A stretch of DNA of 6,757 nt from Candidatus Pelagibacterales bacterium (GCA_016882165.1 VHBV01000071.1:1-6757); one strand, 5' to 3'; numbered from the stretch's first letter, positions 1 through 5,731 are shown. The notes: generated from the letters alone by a model not told the origin. Made by a program: numbers and translations.

Positions 1-65
1 AATTATTAGCTAGTTTACTTATGCAAAACGCTCTTTATCTTGTGAAAGTTAAAAGCAATAACTAA
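1..65 (+). CDS. 3' end of an unidentified upstream gene (partial)
   Basis: Of the three plus-strand frames, only the one beginning at base 3 stays open, and it ends at TAA (63-65). It reads as a short tail, LLASLLMQNALYLVKVKSNN, with a hydrophobic start and a basic, polar end, as in the C-terminus of a membrane protein or the last helix of a soluble one. The other two frames hit stops within the first four codons. The gene would end 24 bases before acpS and so could belong to the same transcript. About 20 residues are not enough to name a family, and the open stretch could be chance. Confidence 0.35.
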   Translation, partial: LLASLLMQNALYLVKVKSNN

Positions 66-89
66 ACATGCAATTTTTTTTAAATAAAA

Positions 90-491
90 ATGATACTTGG
101 TATCGGAATCGATACAATTTCTGTAAACAGAATTGAAGGCTTGATTCTAAAATTTGGTGAAAAATTTCAAGAAAAAATATTCACTGACAATGAAATAAAT
201 AAAGCTTCCTTAAAAAGCACTCCTTTGCAACAAATTTTATTTTATGCTAAAAGATTTGCTGCTAAAGAAGCATTCTCAAAAGCTCTGGGACTTGGAATTG
301 GCAGGGGTGTTGATTTTAAAGATATTGAAATTGATAATGATAGTTTTGGCAAACCGTTCATTAAAATTTTGAATCAAAAAGATCAGTTTATTAAAAAACA
401 TTTTAATGTTAATAACTTTACTATTCATCTTTCTCTTTCTGACACAAAAGATTCAGCTTTAGCAATGGTAACAATTTCTTCGGATAAATAA
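90..491 (+). CDS. acpS: holo-[acyl-carrier-protein] synthase (AcpS)
   Basis: AcpS transfers the 4'-phosphopantetheine arm of coenzyme A to a serine of apo-acyl carrier protein, activating ACP for fatty acid synthesis in the cytoplasm. The 133-residue product has the normal family length. The N-terminal GIGIDTISVNRIE (residues 4-16) carries the Mg2+-binding Asp8. FYAKRFAAKEAFSKALG (51-67) is the family signature, with the second metal ligand Glu60. HLSLSD (113-118) is the conserved C-terminal strand motif. The ATG at 90 puts the first beta-strand at residue 2, as is usual; no clear Shine-Dalgarno sequence precedes it, only an A/T tract. Its stop codon abuts the gpsA start with no spacer, indicating co-transcription and probably translational coupling. 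Confidence 0.96.
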   Translation: MILGIGIDTISVNRIEGLILKFGEKFQEKIFTDNEINKASLKSTPLQQILFYAKRFAAKEAFSKALGLGIGRGVDFKDIEIDNDSFGKPFIKILNQKDQFIKKHFNVNNFTIHLSLSDTKDSALAMVTISSDK

Positions 492-1490
492 ATGATTGTA
501 AAAGATTCTAAAATTGCAGTTATTGGAGCTGGAGCTTGGGGAACAGCAATTGCAAATTTGGTTGCAAAAAATTCATTTCAAACTTTTCTTATTACTAATA
601 ACAAAGAAAATGTTTCAGAAATTGAAAAAACACGTCTTAACGAAAAATATCTTCCAAAAGTTAAGCTTAGTAAAAATTTAAAGATAGAATTTGGTATTAC
701 TGAAAAAAACCTAAAAGAAGTTGATTTTATATTCATTGTTACTCCTTCTCAAGCTGTAGAAAAAGTTTTTAAAGAAATTTCGTTTTTAAAATTAAAAAAA
801 GATGTCAAATTTGTTATTTGTTCTAAAGGTTTAGATGGAAATAAGTTAAAGTTTTTTAGTGAAATTTTTAGTGATATTTTACCAAAATATAAATTTGCAG
901 TTTTATCTGGTCCAAATTTTGCAATTGAAGTTGGTTTAGAAGTTCCAACCGTTACAACTATTGCTTCAAAAAATAAGGTTTTAGCGAAAGAAGTAATTAA
1001 AATTTTAAACAATAATTATTTTTTGGCTGAATATTCAAAAGATGTTATCACAACTGAAATTTCAGCTGTTCTGAAAAACGTTATGGCGATTGGATGTGGA
1101 ATTATTGATGGTCTTGATTTGGGCCAAAATGCTAAGGCAGCTTTAGTAAAAAAAGGAATAGATGAAATTCTCTTGCTGTGTAAAAAATTGAAAGGTAAAG
1201 GCGAACTTACTAACTCTGCTGGTTTTGGTGATATTTTTCTTACTTGTTCCACTACAAAATCACGCAATAATTTGCTTGGTTTTGAAATTGCCAAGGGAAA
1301 AACCTATTCTGAAGTTAGTAAGAATCTAAATAAAACTTTTGAAGGCGCAGTTTCAGTTAAATCAATAGTAAAGCTTGCAAAGAAAAAGAAGATTGAACTA
1401 AAATTATGTCAAGCAATTGATGAAATTTTAACCAAAAATTATTCAACAAAAGAAATTCAAGAAAAAATTACAAAAGCAATTATAAGTTAA
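492..1490 (+). CDS. gpsA: NAD(P)H-dependent glycerol-3-phosphate dehydrogenase
   Basis: GpsA reduces dihydroxyacetone phosphate to sn-glycerol 3-phosphate, the backbone for phospholipid synthesis, using NAD(P)H in the cytoplasm. The 332 residues match the family length. The N-terminal Rossmann fold shows IGAGAWGTA (residues 11-19). A conserved SKG lies at 111-113 and SGPNFA at 139-144. The C-terminal helical domain contains SAVLKNVMAIGCGIIDGL (191-208), where Lys195 is the expected catalytic lysine, then GQNAKAAL (211-218), GFGDIFLTC (244-252), SRN (257-259) and FEG (283-285). The segment usually written TRG in this family reads KKG here (220-222), a conservative change. It starts immediately after the acpS stop and ends one base before guaA, so it is the middle gene of a tight three-gene transcript. 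Confidence 0.97.
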   Translation: MIVKDSKIAVIGAGAWGTAIANLVAKNSFQTFLITNNKENVSEIEKTRLNEKYLPKVKLSKNLKIEFGITEKNLKEVDFIFIVTPSQAVEKVFKEISFLKLKKDVKFVICSKGLDGNKLKFFSEIFSDILPKYKFAVLSGPNFAIEVGLEVPTVTTIASKNKVLAKEVIKILNNNYFLAEYSKDVITTEISAVLKNVMAIGCGIIDGLDLGQNAKAALVKKGIDEILLLCKKLKGKGELTNSAGFGDIFLTCSTTKSRNNLLGFEIAKGKTYSEVSKNLNKTFEGAVSVKSIVKLAKKKKIELKLCQAIDEILTKNYSTKEIQEKITKAIIS

Positions 1491-1491
1491 T

Positions 1492-3027
1492 ATGTCAGAT
1501 ACTGTTTTAATTATAGATTTCGGAAGTCAAGTTACACAATTAATAGCAAGAAGAATTAGAGAATTCGGAGTTTATTCTGAAGTTAAAAATCCAGATATCT
1601 CAATTGATCAAATTAAAAAGCTAGATCCTAAAGCTATTATCTTTTCTGGAGGACCAAATTCAGTTTATGAAGATGGCGCGCCAACAATTGATAAAAAAGT
1701 TTTCGATTTAAAACTGCCGATTCTTGGAATTTGCTATGGACAGCAATTAATTTGTCACTTACTTGGTGGAAAAGTTGAGGCGTCACAAGAAAGAGAGTTT
1801 GGAAAAGCGGAAATTGAAATTTGTTTAAACTCGAAATTTTTTGATAAAGTTACTTCAAACCAAGTTTGGATGAGTCACGGCGATTCAGTAAAAAAAATTC
1901 CTGATAGTTTTGAAGTTATTGCAAAAACTAAAAATGCACCATTTGCGGCAATTGCTGATGAGAAAAACAAAATTTATGGCGTGCAATTTCATCCAGAAGT
2001 TGAACATTCAATTGATGGAAGAATGATGATTAAAAATTTTGTTGTTGAAATTGCTGGATGCAAACCAGATTGGACAATGAAAAATTTCAAAGAAGAGGAA
2101 ATTATTAATGTTAGAAAAATTGTTGGTGATAAAAAAGTAATTTGTGGTCTTTCTGGAGGAGTTGATTCATCGGTTGTTGCAGCTTTAATTAACGAAGCAA
2201 TTGGTAAACAATTAACTTGTATTTTTGTGGATCATGGGCTTTTAAGAAAAGGTGAGGGTGAGCAAGTGAAAGAAATTTTTGCCAACAAATTCCAAACTAA
2301 CTTGGTTTACGTTGATGCAAAAGATTTGTTTTTAGAAAAGCTAAAAAGAGTTTCAGATCCTGAAACTAAAAGAAAAATAATTGGCAAAACTTTTATTGAA
2401 GTTTTTGATATTGAGGCTGCAAAAATTAAAGATGCTGAATTTTTAGCACAAGGAACTTTATATCCTGACGTTATTGAATCAAGCCACCCAAATAAAGGTG
2501 CATCTCATACAATTAAATCGCATCATAATGTTGGTGGTTTGCCTGAAGATATGAAGCTAAAGCTTCTTGAGCCAGTAAGAATGTTGTTTAAAGATGAGGT
2601 TCGTCTTTTAGGTCGTGAACTTGGATTGCCAGATCATGTTGTGGGTCGTCATCCATTTCCTGGTCCCGGACTTGCAATAAGAATTATTGGTGAAATTACT
2701 GAAGAAAAGATAAAAACTCTGCAAGAAGCTGATGCAATTTATATAGAAGAAATCAGAAAAGCTGGTCTTTACGATAAAATTTGGCAAGCATTTTCAGTTT
2801 TAACTCCAATTAAAACAGTTGGTGTTATGGGAGATGCAAGAACTTATGAAAATGTTTTGGCTCTTCGAGCAGTGACTTCAATTGATGGAATGACGGCAGA
2901 TGTTTATCGTTTTGAATCTGATTTTTTATGTGATGTTGCCGGTAGAATAATTAATGAGGTCAGAGGAATTAATAGAGTTGTTTATGATTTTACGTCAAAA
3001 CCTCCAGGAACAATTGAATGGGAATAG
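1492..3027 (+). CDS. guaA: GMP synthase (glutamine-hydrolysing)
   Basis: GuaA converts XMP to GMP using ATP and ammonia released from glutamine, the last step of guanine nucleotide synthesis. The single 511-residue chain has all three expected parts. The class I glutamine amidotransferase domain (about 1-190) has the nucleophile Cys81 in GICYGQQ (79-85) and the partners His167 and Glu169 in HPEVEHS. The ATP-pyrophosphatase domain has the P-loop SGGVDSS (221-227) and FVDHGLLRKGE (245-255). The C-terminal dimerisation and XMP-binding domain includes HPFPGPGLAIRI (387-398) and ends in KPPGTIEWE, the family's usual terminus. No key residue is missing. The start is one base after the gpsA stop with no ribosome-binding site of its own, suggesting coupled translation. 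It appears to be the last gene of the acpS-gpsA-guaA transcript. A T-rich stretch follows the stop, but I see no hairpin terminator. Confidence 0.98.
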   Translation: MSDTVLIIDFGSQVTQLIARRIREFGVYSEVKNPDISIDQIKKLDPKAIIFSGGPNSVYEDGAPTIDKKVFDLKLPILGICYGQQLICHLLGGKVEASQEREFGKAEIEICLNSKFFDKVTSNQVWMSHGDSVKKIPDSFEVIAKTKNAPFAAIADEKNKIYGVQFHPEVEHSIDGRMMIKNFVVEIAGCKPDWTMKNFKEEEIINVRKIVGDKKVICGLSGGVDSSVVAALINEAIGKQLTCIFVDHGLLRKGEGEQVKEIFANKFQTNLVYVDAKDLFLEKLKRVSDPETKRKIIGKTFIEVFDIEAAKIKDAEFLAQGTLYPDVIESSHPNKGASHTIKSHHNVGGLPEDMKLKLLEPVRMLFKDEVRLLGRELGLPDHVVGRHPFPGPGLAIRIIGEITEEKIKTLQEADAIYIEEIRKAGLYDKIWQAFSVLTPIKTVGVMGDARTYENVLALRAVTSIDGMTADVYRFESDFLCDVAGRIINEVRGINRVVYDFTSKPPGTIEWE

Positions 3028-3048
3028 TTTTGTTTTTTAAATTAATTG

Positions 3049-3055
3049 AAAGGAA
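3049..3055 (+). promoter_or_regulatory. Shine-Dalgarno site for the low-complexity gene at 3066
   Basis: AAAGGAA lies 10 bases upstream of the ATG at 3066. It is the clearest start-associated ribosome-binding site in the window; acpS, gpsA, guaA and pyrC show little or none. Its presence supports the view that the disrupted low-complexity reading frame is, or recently was, a translated gene and not a random open frame. Confidence 0.55.
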
Positions 3056-3065
3056 CTTGTAATTT

Positions 3066-3414
3066 ATGGATTCAAATGCATTAAGAAGGCAAAATGCTAT
3101 TGGACCTGGTCATGGAAATTCAATTCCAGCTGGTAGCCAACAAAATTCTCAAGCAAACGAAAGTCAGTTGTTTGCTTCAGAAGATGTAAATTCTGATGTA
3201 GTAGAAGTAGTTATAAGTTCACTTTCAAATACTAAAAACAGTGTTCAAACGCAGGTTTCAGATTTAACTTTTTCTCAACCCTCAAAATTCGCAAAATACT
3301 GTAAGTTCTTCTAAAACTACCCAAGAAACGATAACTCCTGCTTCAACGATTAGTAATTCTGAAGTCAGCACTCTTATAGATAGTCAGCAGAATTCACAAG
3401 GTTCAACTATCTGA
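3066..3414 (+). pseudogene. Ser/Gln/Asn/Thr-rich low-complexity protein, frame broken near 3280
   Basis: I do not recognise a family. The frame from ATG 3066 codes for a disordered, Ser/Gln/Asn/Thr-rich chain up to about Pro72 (CCC, 3279-3281). It then turns abruptly into a short Lys/Phe/Tyr/Cys tail ending at TAA 3312-3314. In the +1 frame the same composition resumes at 3283 (QNSQNTVSSSKTTQE and onward) and runs to TGA 3412-3414, giving a 115-residue product if one base is skipped. The motif QNSQ occurs at 3141-3152, 3283-3294 and 3388-3399. The first copy is in the start frame and the other two are in the +1 frame, which places the break at 3268-3282. There is no signal peptide, membrane segment, Cys or Trp in the rejoined chain. 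Such chains are common as disordered ends of secreted or host-interacting proteins, but that role is inference. It may be a degraded N-terminal part of the ankyrin-like gene just downstream. Confidence 0.6.
3135..3401 (+). repeat. three dispersed copies of a QNSQ-coding unit
   Basis: Three short related stretches encode the same peptide core: 3135-3154 (SQQNSQA, start frame), 3280-3297 (PQNSQN, +1 frame) and 3382-3401 (SQQNSQG, +1 frame). Their third codon positions differ (caa/cag, tct/tcg/tca), so similarity is kept at the protein level rather than by recent DNA duplication. They are useful mainly as a frame marker, showing which frame was the coding one on each side of the break near 3280. 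Confidence 0.5.
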
Positions 3415-3445
3415 GAAACAAATATTTCATTAGAAAATCTTACAT

Positions 3446-4327
3446 ATGAAATCTTATAATTCTTCACAAGATAAGCTGACAATATTATTGAGATCAATTG
3501 ATTCAGATGAAAGAGATAATTTTGAAAAAGTAATTGAATCTTGTTTAGAAGAAGAAAAACAAGAACTATTTTCAGAACTTATAAATCACTATTCTCAAAA
3601 TAATAACATTCACAAACTTTTCACTTTTTCTTTATCTCACCAAAAAAAAGAACTAGTTCAATTTATTTTTGATAATAATTATTTAGAAGAAAAGTTAATG
3701 AACCTATTTTTCAGATTAGCTTTATCTGAAGATAAATTTGATATTGCAAAAAGTTTAATTATATCAGGTTTTAATGTTGATTATGGTTTAGAATCAAGAG
3801 ATGCTTCAATTATTGATTGTTCTATAGCAAATGTTGATGTTGTTAAATTCTTAATTAATGAATGTGAAGCAAATCCTTTGGCGAAAAATAAAAAAGGAAA
3901 AACTATATTGAATTTGTTAGCGACTATTGGTGACCTTGATTCGATTGCCGAAATAGTAGAATCAATAAAAAGTAATTTTTCTTTGCAAACAACTCAATCA
4001 GTTGGTTTTATGTTGGGTATAGATGTTGCAGATGATAATGGTAATACACCGCTTTTAAACGCAGTAATACAAGATGAAATTGTGACTGCAAAATATTTGG
4101 TAGAATCATTGGGTGCAGATCCTGAGGTTAGAAACAATAATAGAGAAAATATTTTTATAATTACTGAAAATTTTCCAACAGAAAATAAAACTAGAAAATA
4201 TGTACAATCTATCAGAGAAGAGGGTATGAGTTACGAAGTTAAAAATACTGTTCCTTCTAGTTCTTGCCAAGGAAGCCTTGTATCTTTATTAAATCGAAAA
4301 TATTGCGGAACAAGCTCGGGAAAATAG
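3446..4327 (+). CDS. ankyrin-repeat-like protein
   Basis: The 293-residue protein is mostly helical, with ankyrin-like units in its middle and C-terminal part. Residues about 86-113 read LFFRLALSEDKFDIAKSLI and end in GFNVDY. Residues 119-147 hold IANVDVVKFLINECEANP. Residues 150-173 begin KGKTILNLLATIGDLDSI. Residues 195-228 are the best match, with DDNGNTPLLNAVIQDEIV followed by AKYLVESLGADPEVR. A degenerate fifth unit may start at 230. The N-terminal 80 residues are acidic and helical with no recognised domain. There is no signal peptide or membrane segment. Ankyrin proteins bind other proteins and in intracellular bacteria are often effectors; no partner can be inferred here. No convincing ribosome-binding site precedes ATG 3446, and a TAG lies in frame at 3431-3433. 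The gene may therefore be the surviving C-terminal part of a longer protein that began at 3066. It ends 6 bases from the convergent gene. Confidence 0.8.
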   Translation: MKSYNSSQDKLTILLRSIDSDERDNFEKVIESCLEEEKQELFSELINHYSQNNNIHKLFTFSLSHQKKELVQFIFDNNYLEEKLMNLFFRLALSEDKFDIAKSLIISGFNVDYGLESRDASIIDCSIANVDVVKFLINECEANPLAKNKKGKTILNLLATIGDLDSIAEIVESIKSNFSLQTTQSVGFMLGIDVADDNGNTPLLNAVIQDEIVTAKYLVESLGADPEVRNNNRENIFIITENFPTENKTRKYVQSIREEGMSYEVKNTVPSSSCQGSLVSLLNRKYCGTSSGK

Positions 4328-4333
4328 CCAAAT

Positions 4334-4753
4334 TTATGATAAAATCCAATCCTGAGCTTCTTCAATTTGATTGAATTTAAACATTTTAACTTCTGGATGA
4401 GCTTTTTCTTTTGCAAATCTTGAAACCACTCTCATAAAAAATCCTCCCATACAAAACGCGCATTTTTTAAATTTACGGTGATTTTTAGAAGCAAAGTTTA
4501 AATATTCAAAACGATTTTTTGACCCTTTCCAATATGGAAATTTTTTAGCATTAATTATAATTCCATTAAGCTCGCCTTTCTTTATAAAATATGGATCAAT
4601 AATTGCTGAAATTGCATCAAAATCTTCTTCGTTAAGATGATTTTTAATATCAAGTAAAAGTACTCCATGAACATCATCAAATTGACAAAATAAGTTATTA
4701 TCAGTTGTAATTTCTGTGAAAGTTAATTCTATGTAGTTTTGTTCAGTTGCCAT
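4334..4753 (-). CDS. SpoIIAA-like (STAS-fold) protein
   Basis: The 139-residue cytosolic protein resembles the SpoIIAA-like family, small STAS-fold proteins mostly of unknown function and sometimes linked to lipid or anti-anti-sigma-type binding. Visible hallmarks are a first beta-strand segment VLLLDIKNHLNEEDFDAI (31-48), a central GIIINAKKFPYWKGS (64-78), a basic helix HRKFKKCAFCMGGFFMRVV (92-110), and the C-terminal pattern HPEVKMFKF (119-127) followed by EEAQDWI (131-137), which closes this fold. It lacks the DSSG-type phosphorylation site of true anti-sigma factor antagonists, so I do not assign a sigma-factor role. It is convergent with the ankyrin-like gene, 6 bases away, and divergent from the small membrane protein gene at 4938. 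No terminator hairpin fits between the convergent ends. Family confidence is moderate, and the exact function is unknown. Confidence 0.8.
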   Translation of the reverse strand: MATEQNYIELTFTEITTDNNLFCQFDDVHGVLLLDIKNHLNEEDFDAISAIIDPYFIKKGELNGIIINAKKFPYWKGSKNRFEYLNFASKNHRKFKKCAFCMGGFFMRVVSRFAKEKAHPEVKMFKFNQIEEAQDWILS

Positions 4754-4830
4754 TATTATAAAAAAAATTTATTTTATTTCTTGTATTTTTAACTATATTT
4801 TAAAAAAGTGGTTAAGTTTTATAAAATAGA

Positions 4831-4858
4831 TTAAAAGAAAATAATTTATTAATATAAT
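4831..4858 (+). promoter_or_regulatory. possible promoter for the membrane protein gene at 4938
   Basis: In the 184-base divergent intergenic region, a perfect -10 hexamer TATAAT (4853-4858) lies 16 bases after TTAAAA (4831-4836), a four-of-six match to the -35 consensus. Transcription would begin near 4865, leaving a leader of about 70 bases. The region is almost pure A/T, so a perfect TATAAT could arise by chance. The rest of the region shows only a weak GTTTC/GAAAC inverted pair around 4883-4908. Confidence 0.3.
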
Positions 4859-4937
4859 AAAACATAAAGATAGTTAAATAGTAGTTTCCGCAATTTTAGA
4901 GTAGAAACATAAAATTTACTCAAAAAAAATTTAGCAA

Positions 4938-5180
4938 ATGTTCAGTAATTTTGAAAAAACAAAAGAAGATAAACTGGCAAGATTTCATAATATTTTTAAA
5001 AAACAAGTTAATGATACAGTGCCAAAAAATGTTCTTGGTGGATTTACTAAAAAAGCTATAGCTTCTATTTTTGGATTTTCTGGAATATTACTTGGTGGTA
5101 TTTTTGTGGCAAGTAAAATTGTAATGCCAATCAATTCAGGTATCAGGAGGGGGTACCTTTGGTACCGGGCTTATTTTTGA
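4938..5180 (+). CDS. small single-pass membrane protein, N-terminal part (zero frame)
   Basis: No family is recognised. The zero-frame product is 80 residues: a charged, Lys-rich N-terminal segment (1-39), one hydrophobic membrane segment at about 40-65 (AIASIFGFSGILLGGIFVAS followed by KIVMPI), then NSGIRRG and an unrelated-looking tail YLWYRAYF ending at TGA 5178-5180. The +1 frame is open from 5125 and continues past this stop into the 5194-5634 coding stretch, so the tail is probably not the natural C-terminus. Skipping one base at CTT 5157-5159 joins both parts into one 231-residue protein with a short N-terminal cytosolic or periplasmic segment, one membrane span and a large Lys-rich soluble domain. 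The start at 4938 has no strong Shine-Dalgarno sequence. The gene stands alone, divergent from the SpoIIAA-like gene. Confidence 0.6.
   Translation: MFSNFEKTKEDKLARFHNIFKKQVNDTVPKNVLGGFTKKAIASIFGFSGILLGGIFVASKIVMPINSGIRRGYLWYRAYF
5145..5163 (+). other. candidate prfB-like +1 ribosomal frameshift site
   Basis: In the zero frame the codons are AGG AGG GGG TAC CTT TGG (5145-5162). The E. coli prfB recoding site reads AGG GGG TAT CTT TGA C. Both have a Shine-Dalgarno-like purine tract, exactly 3 bases, then CTT followed by T, on which tRNA-Leu can slip from CTT to TTT. After such a slip here, reading continues GGT ACC GGG CTT into the long downstream frame. The difference is the hungry codon: TGG instead of the stop TGA, which predicts weaker pausing. 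Tandem AGG codons are also known to provoke +1 shifts in E. coli. The alternative is a one-base insertion in the G5 run at 5149-5153 that broke the gene; deleting one G also restores 231 residues. The sequence alone cannot decide between these. Confidence 0.45.
5152..5166 (+). repeat. GGTACC-TTT-GGTACC perfect short hairpin
   Basis: Two copies of the self-complementary hexamer GGTACC flank TTT, forming both a direct repeat and an inverted repeat (6-base stem, 3-base loop). It overlaps the putative slip codon and begins within the G5 run. The surrounding 30 bases (5141-5170) are 60% G+C in a window of roughly 30%. No T-run suited to a terminator follows immediately, although TTATTTTTGA begins at 5171. 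It could stimulate frameshifting, be a small inserted palindrome, or be chance. Confidence 0.6.
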
Positions 5181-5634
5181 TTATATTAAAAATATGGATA
5201 GAGAATTTAGGCCAGCTGCTTATTGTTATGATGATGCTTTTTCAAAATTTACAAGAAATGATTCAGATTACAAAAAACTGCAATCAATAATAAAAGAAGA
5301 AAGAAGTAATCAAGGTTTTCTTAACAGGCTGATATTCGGAAAAAGTCTTGTTACTAAGATGGCAGAAGAAAAAATTAATAACTTAAAAAAAGATTGTCAT
5401 ACTCTTTTTGCAGATTATCAACCAAAATATGTGGCTAATGATTTTGGTAAATATGAAGAAAAATTGGTGTCAAAAATAACTAAAAAAACTGATTTAAAAT
5501 ATAATTATAACAACTTGTATGAAAATCAAAAAGTAGGAAATATAGAAGAAAATCCTGAAAAAAATATAAAAGGTTACTATACTAACTTAGTAGAAGAAAG
5601 ACGTGAAAAAATTCACAAATACCACCAAAAATAG
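5161..5634 (+). CDS. soluble C-terminal part of the split membrane protein (+1 frame)
   Basis: No family is recognised. Read from the proposed shift point, the +1 frame gives GTGLIFDYIKN and then Met (ATG 5194) and 145 more residues to TAG. The chain is hydrophilic and Lys-rich, with helical stretches such as YKKLQSIIKEERSNQ and KMAEEKINNLKKDCHTLF, a Tyr/Asn-rich middle and a very basic end (EERREKIHKYHQK). It has no membrane segment or signal peptide of its own. ATG 5194 lacks any Shine-Dalgarno sequence (upstream is ATTAAAA), while AGGAGG at 5145-5150 lies too far away to serve it. Translation is therefore better explained by continuation from the upstream membrane-anchored part than by separate initiation. 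If the frames are not joined in the cell, this is the dead half of a pseudogene. Confidence 0.6.
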   Translation, partial: GTGLIFDYIKNMDREFRPAAYCYDDAFSKFTRNDSDYKKLQSIIKEERSNQGFLNRLIFGKSLVTKMAEEKINNLKKDCHTLFADYQPKYVANDFGKYEEKLVSKITKKTDLKYNYNNLYENQKVGNIEENPEKNIKGYYTNLVEERREKIHKYHQK

Positions 5635-5659
5635 GTATGTAGTTATTACTTGCTAAAAA

Positions 5660-5688
5660 TTGATATTAAAAAATATAAGGCTTATATT
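5660..5688 (+). promoter_or_regulatory. sigma70-type promoter candidate for pyrC
   Basis: TTGATA (5660-5665) and TATATT (5683-5688) each match the -35 and -10 consensus at five of six positions, with an ideal 17-base spacer. Transcription would start near 5695, giving a leader of about 37 bases before the pyrC ATG at 5732. This is the best promoter match I found in the window, and it lies in a 97-base gap that needs one if pyrC is transcribed independently of the broken gene upstream. The AT-rich background lowers its weight. Confidence 0.5.
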
Positions 5689-5689
5689 C

Positions 5690-5700
5690 TAGATTATCTA
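5690..5700. promoter_or_regulatory. TAGAT-T-ATCTA dyad at the predicted pyrC start point
   Basis: A perfect 5-base inverted repeat with a single central T begins one base after the putative -10 box and spans the predicted transcription start. Its position suits a repressor operator, but five-base dyads are frequent in AT-rich DNA, and only one copy is seen. Confidence 0.2.
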
Positions 5701-5731
5701 AAATTTTTGTTGAAACTGAAAAAATTATATC

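Noticed and set aside
749..1294. Two minus-strand open frames (749-1012 and 1016-1294) inside gpsA
   Set aside because: They lie wholly opposite a fully conserved gpsA and show no recognisable domain; they are shadows of its codon pattern.
3412..3414. TGA read as tryptophan (genetic code change), since both disrupted accessory frames end at TGA while the other stops are TAA or TAG
   Set aside because: All Trp codons checked in guaA are TGG, reading through TGA 3412 gains only 14 codons before TAA, and TGA 5178 is simply out of the coding frame. Four or five stops are too few to show avoidance.
4231..4416. Minus-strand 61-residue frame across the convergent gene ends
   Set aside because: It overlaps both the ankyrin-like gene and the SpoIIAA-like gene in a different frame, has low-complexity Lys/Leu content and no start signal.
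4754..4937. Small RNA or extra gene in the divergent AT-rich gap
   Set aside because: No open frame of useful length, no stable stem-loop and no terminator; only a five-base GTTTC/GAAAC pair and A/T runs are visible.
5145..5161. AGGAGG at 5145-5150 as an ordinary ribosome-binding site for a TTG start at 5159
   Set aside because: Spacing is good, but the TTG frame runs into a stop after about 45 codons of hydrophobic, unconserved-looking sequence and does not match the 5194-5634 frame.
5152..5180. GGTACC hairpin plus TTATTTTTGA as a rho-independent terminator
   Set aside because: The stem is only six bases, is separated from the T-rich stretch by GGGC, and lies within a frame that continues coding for another 150 codons.
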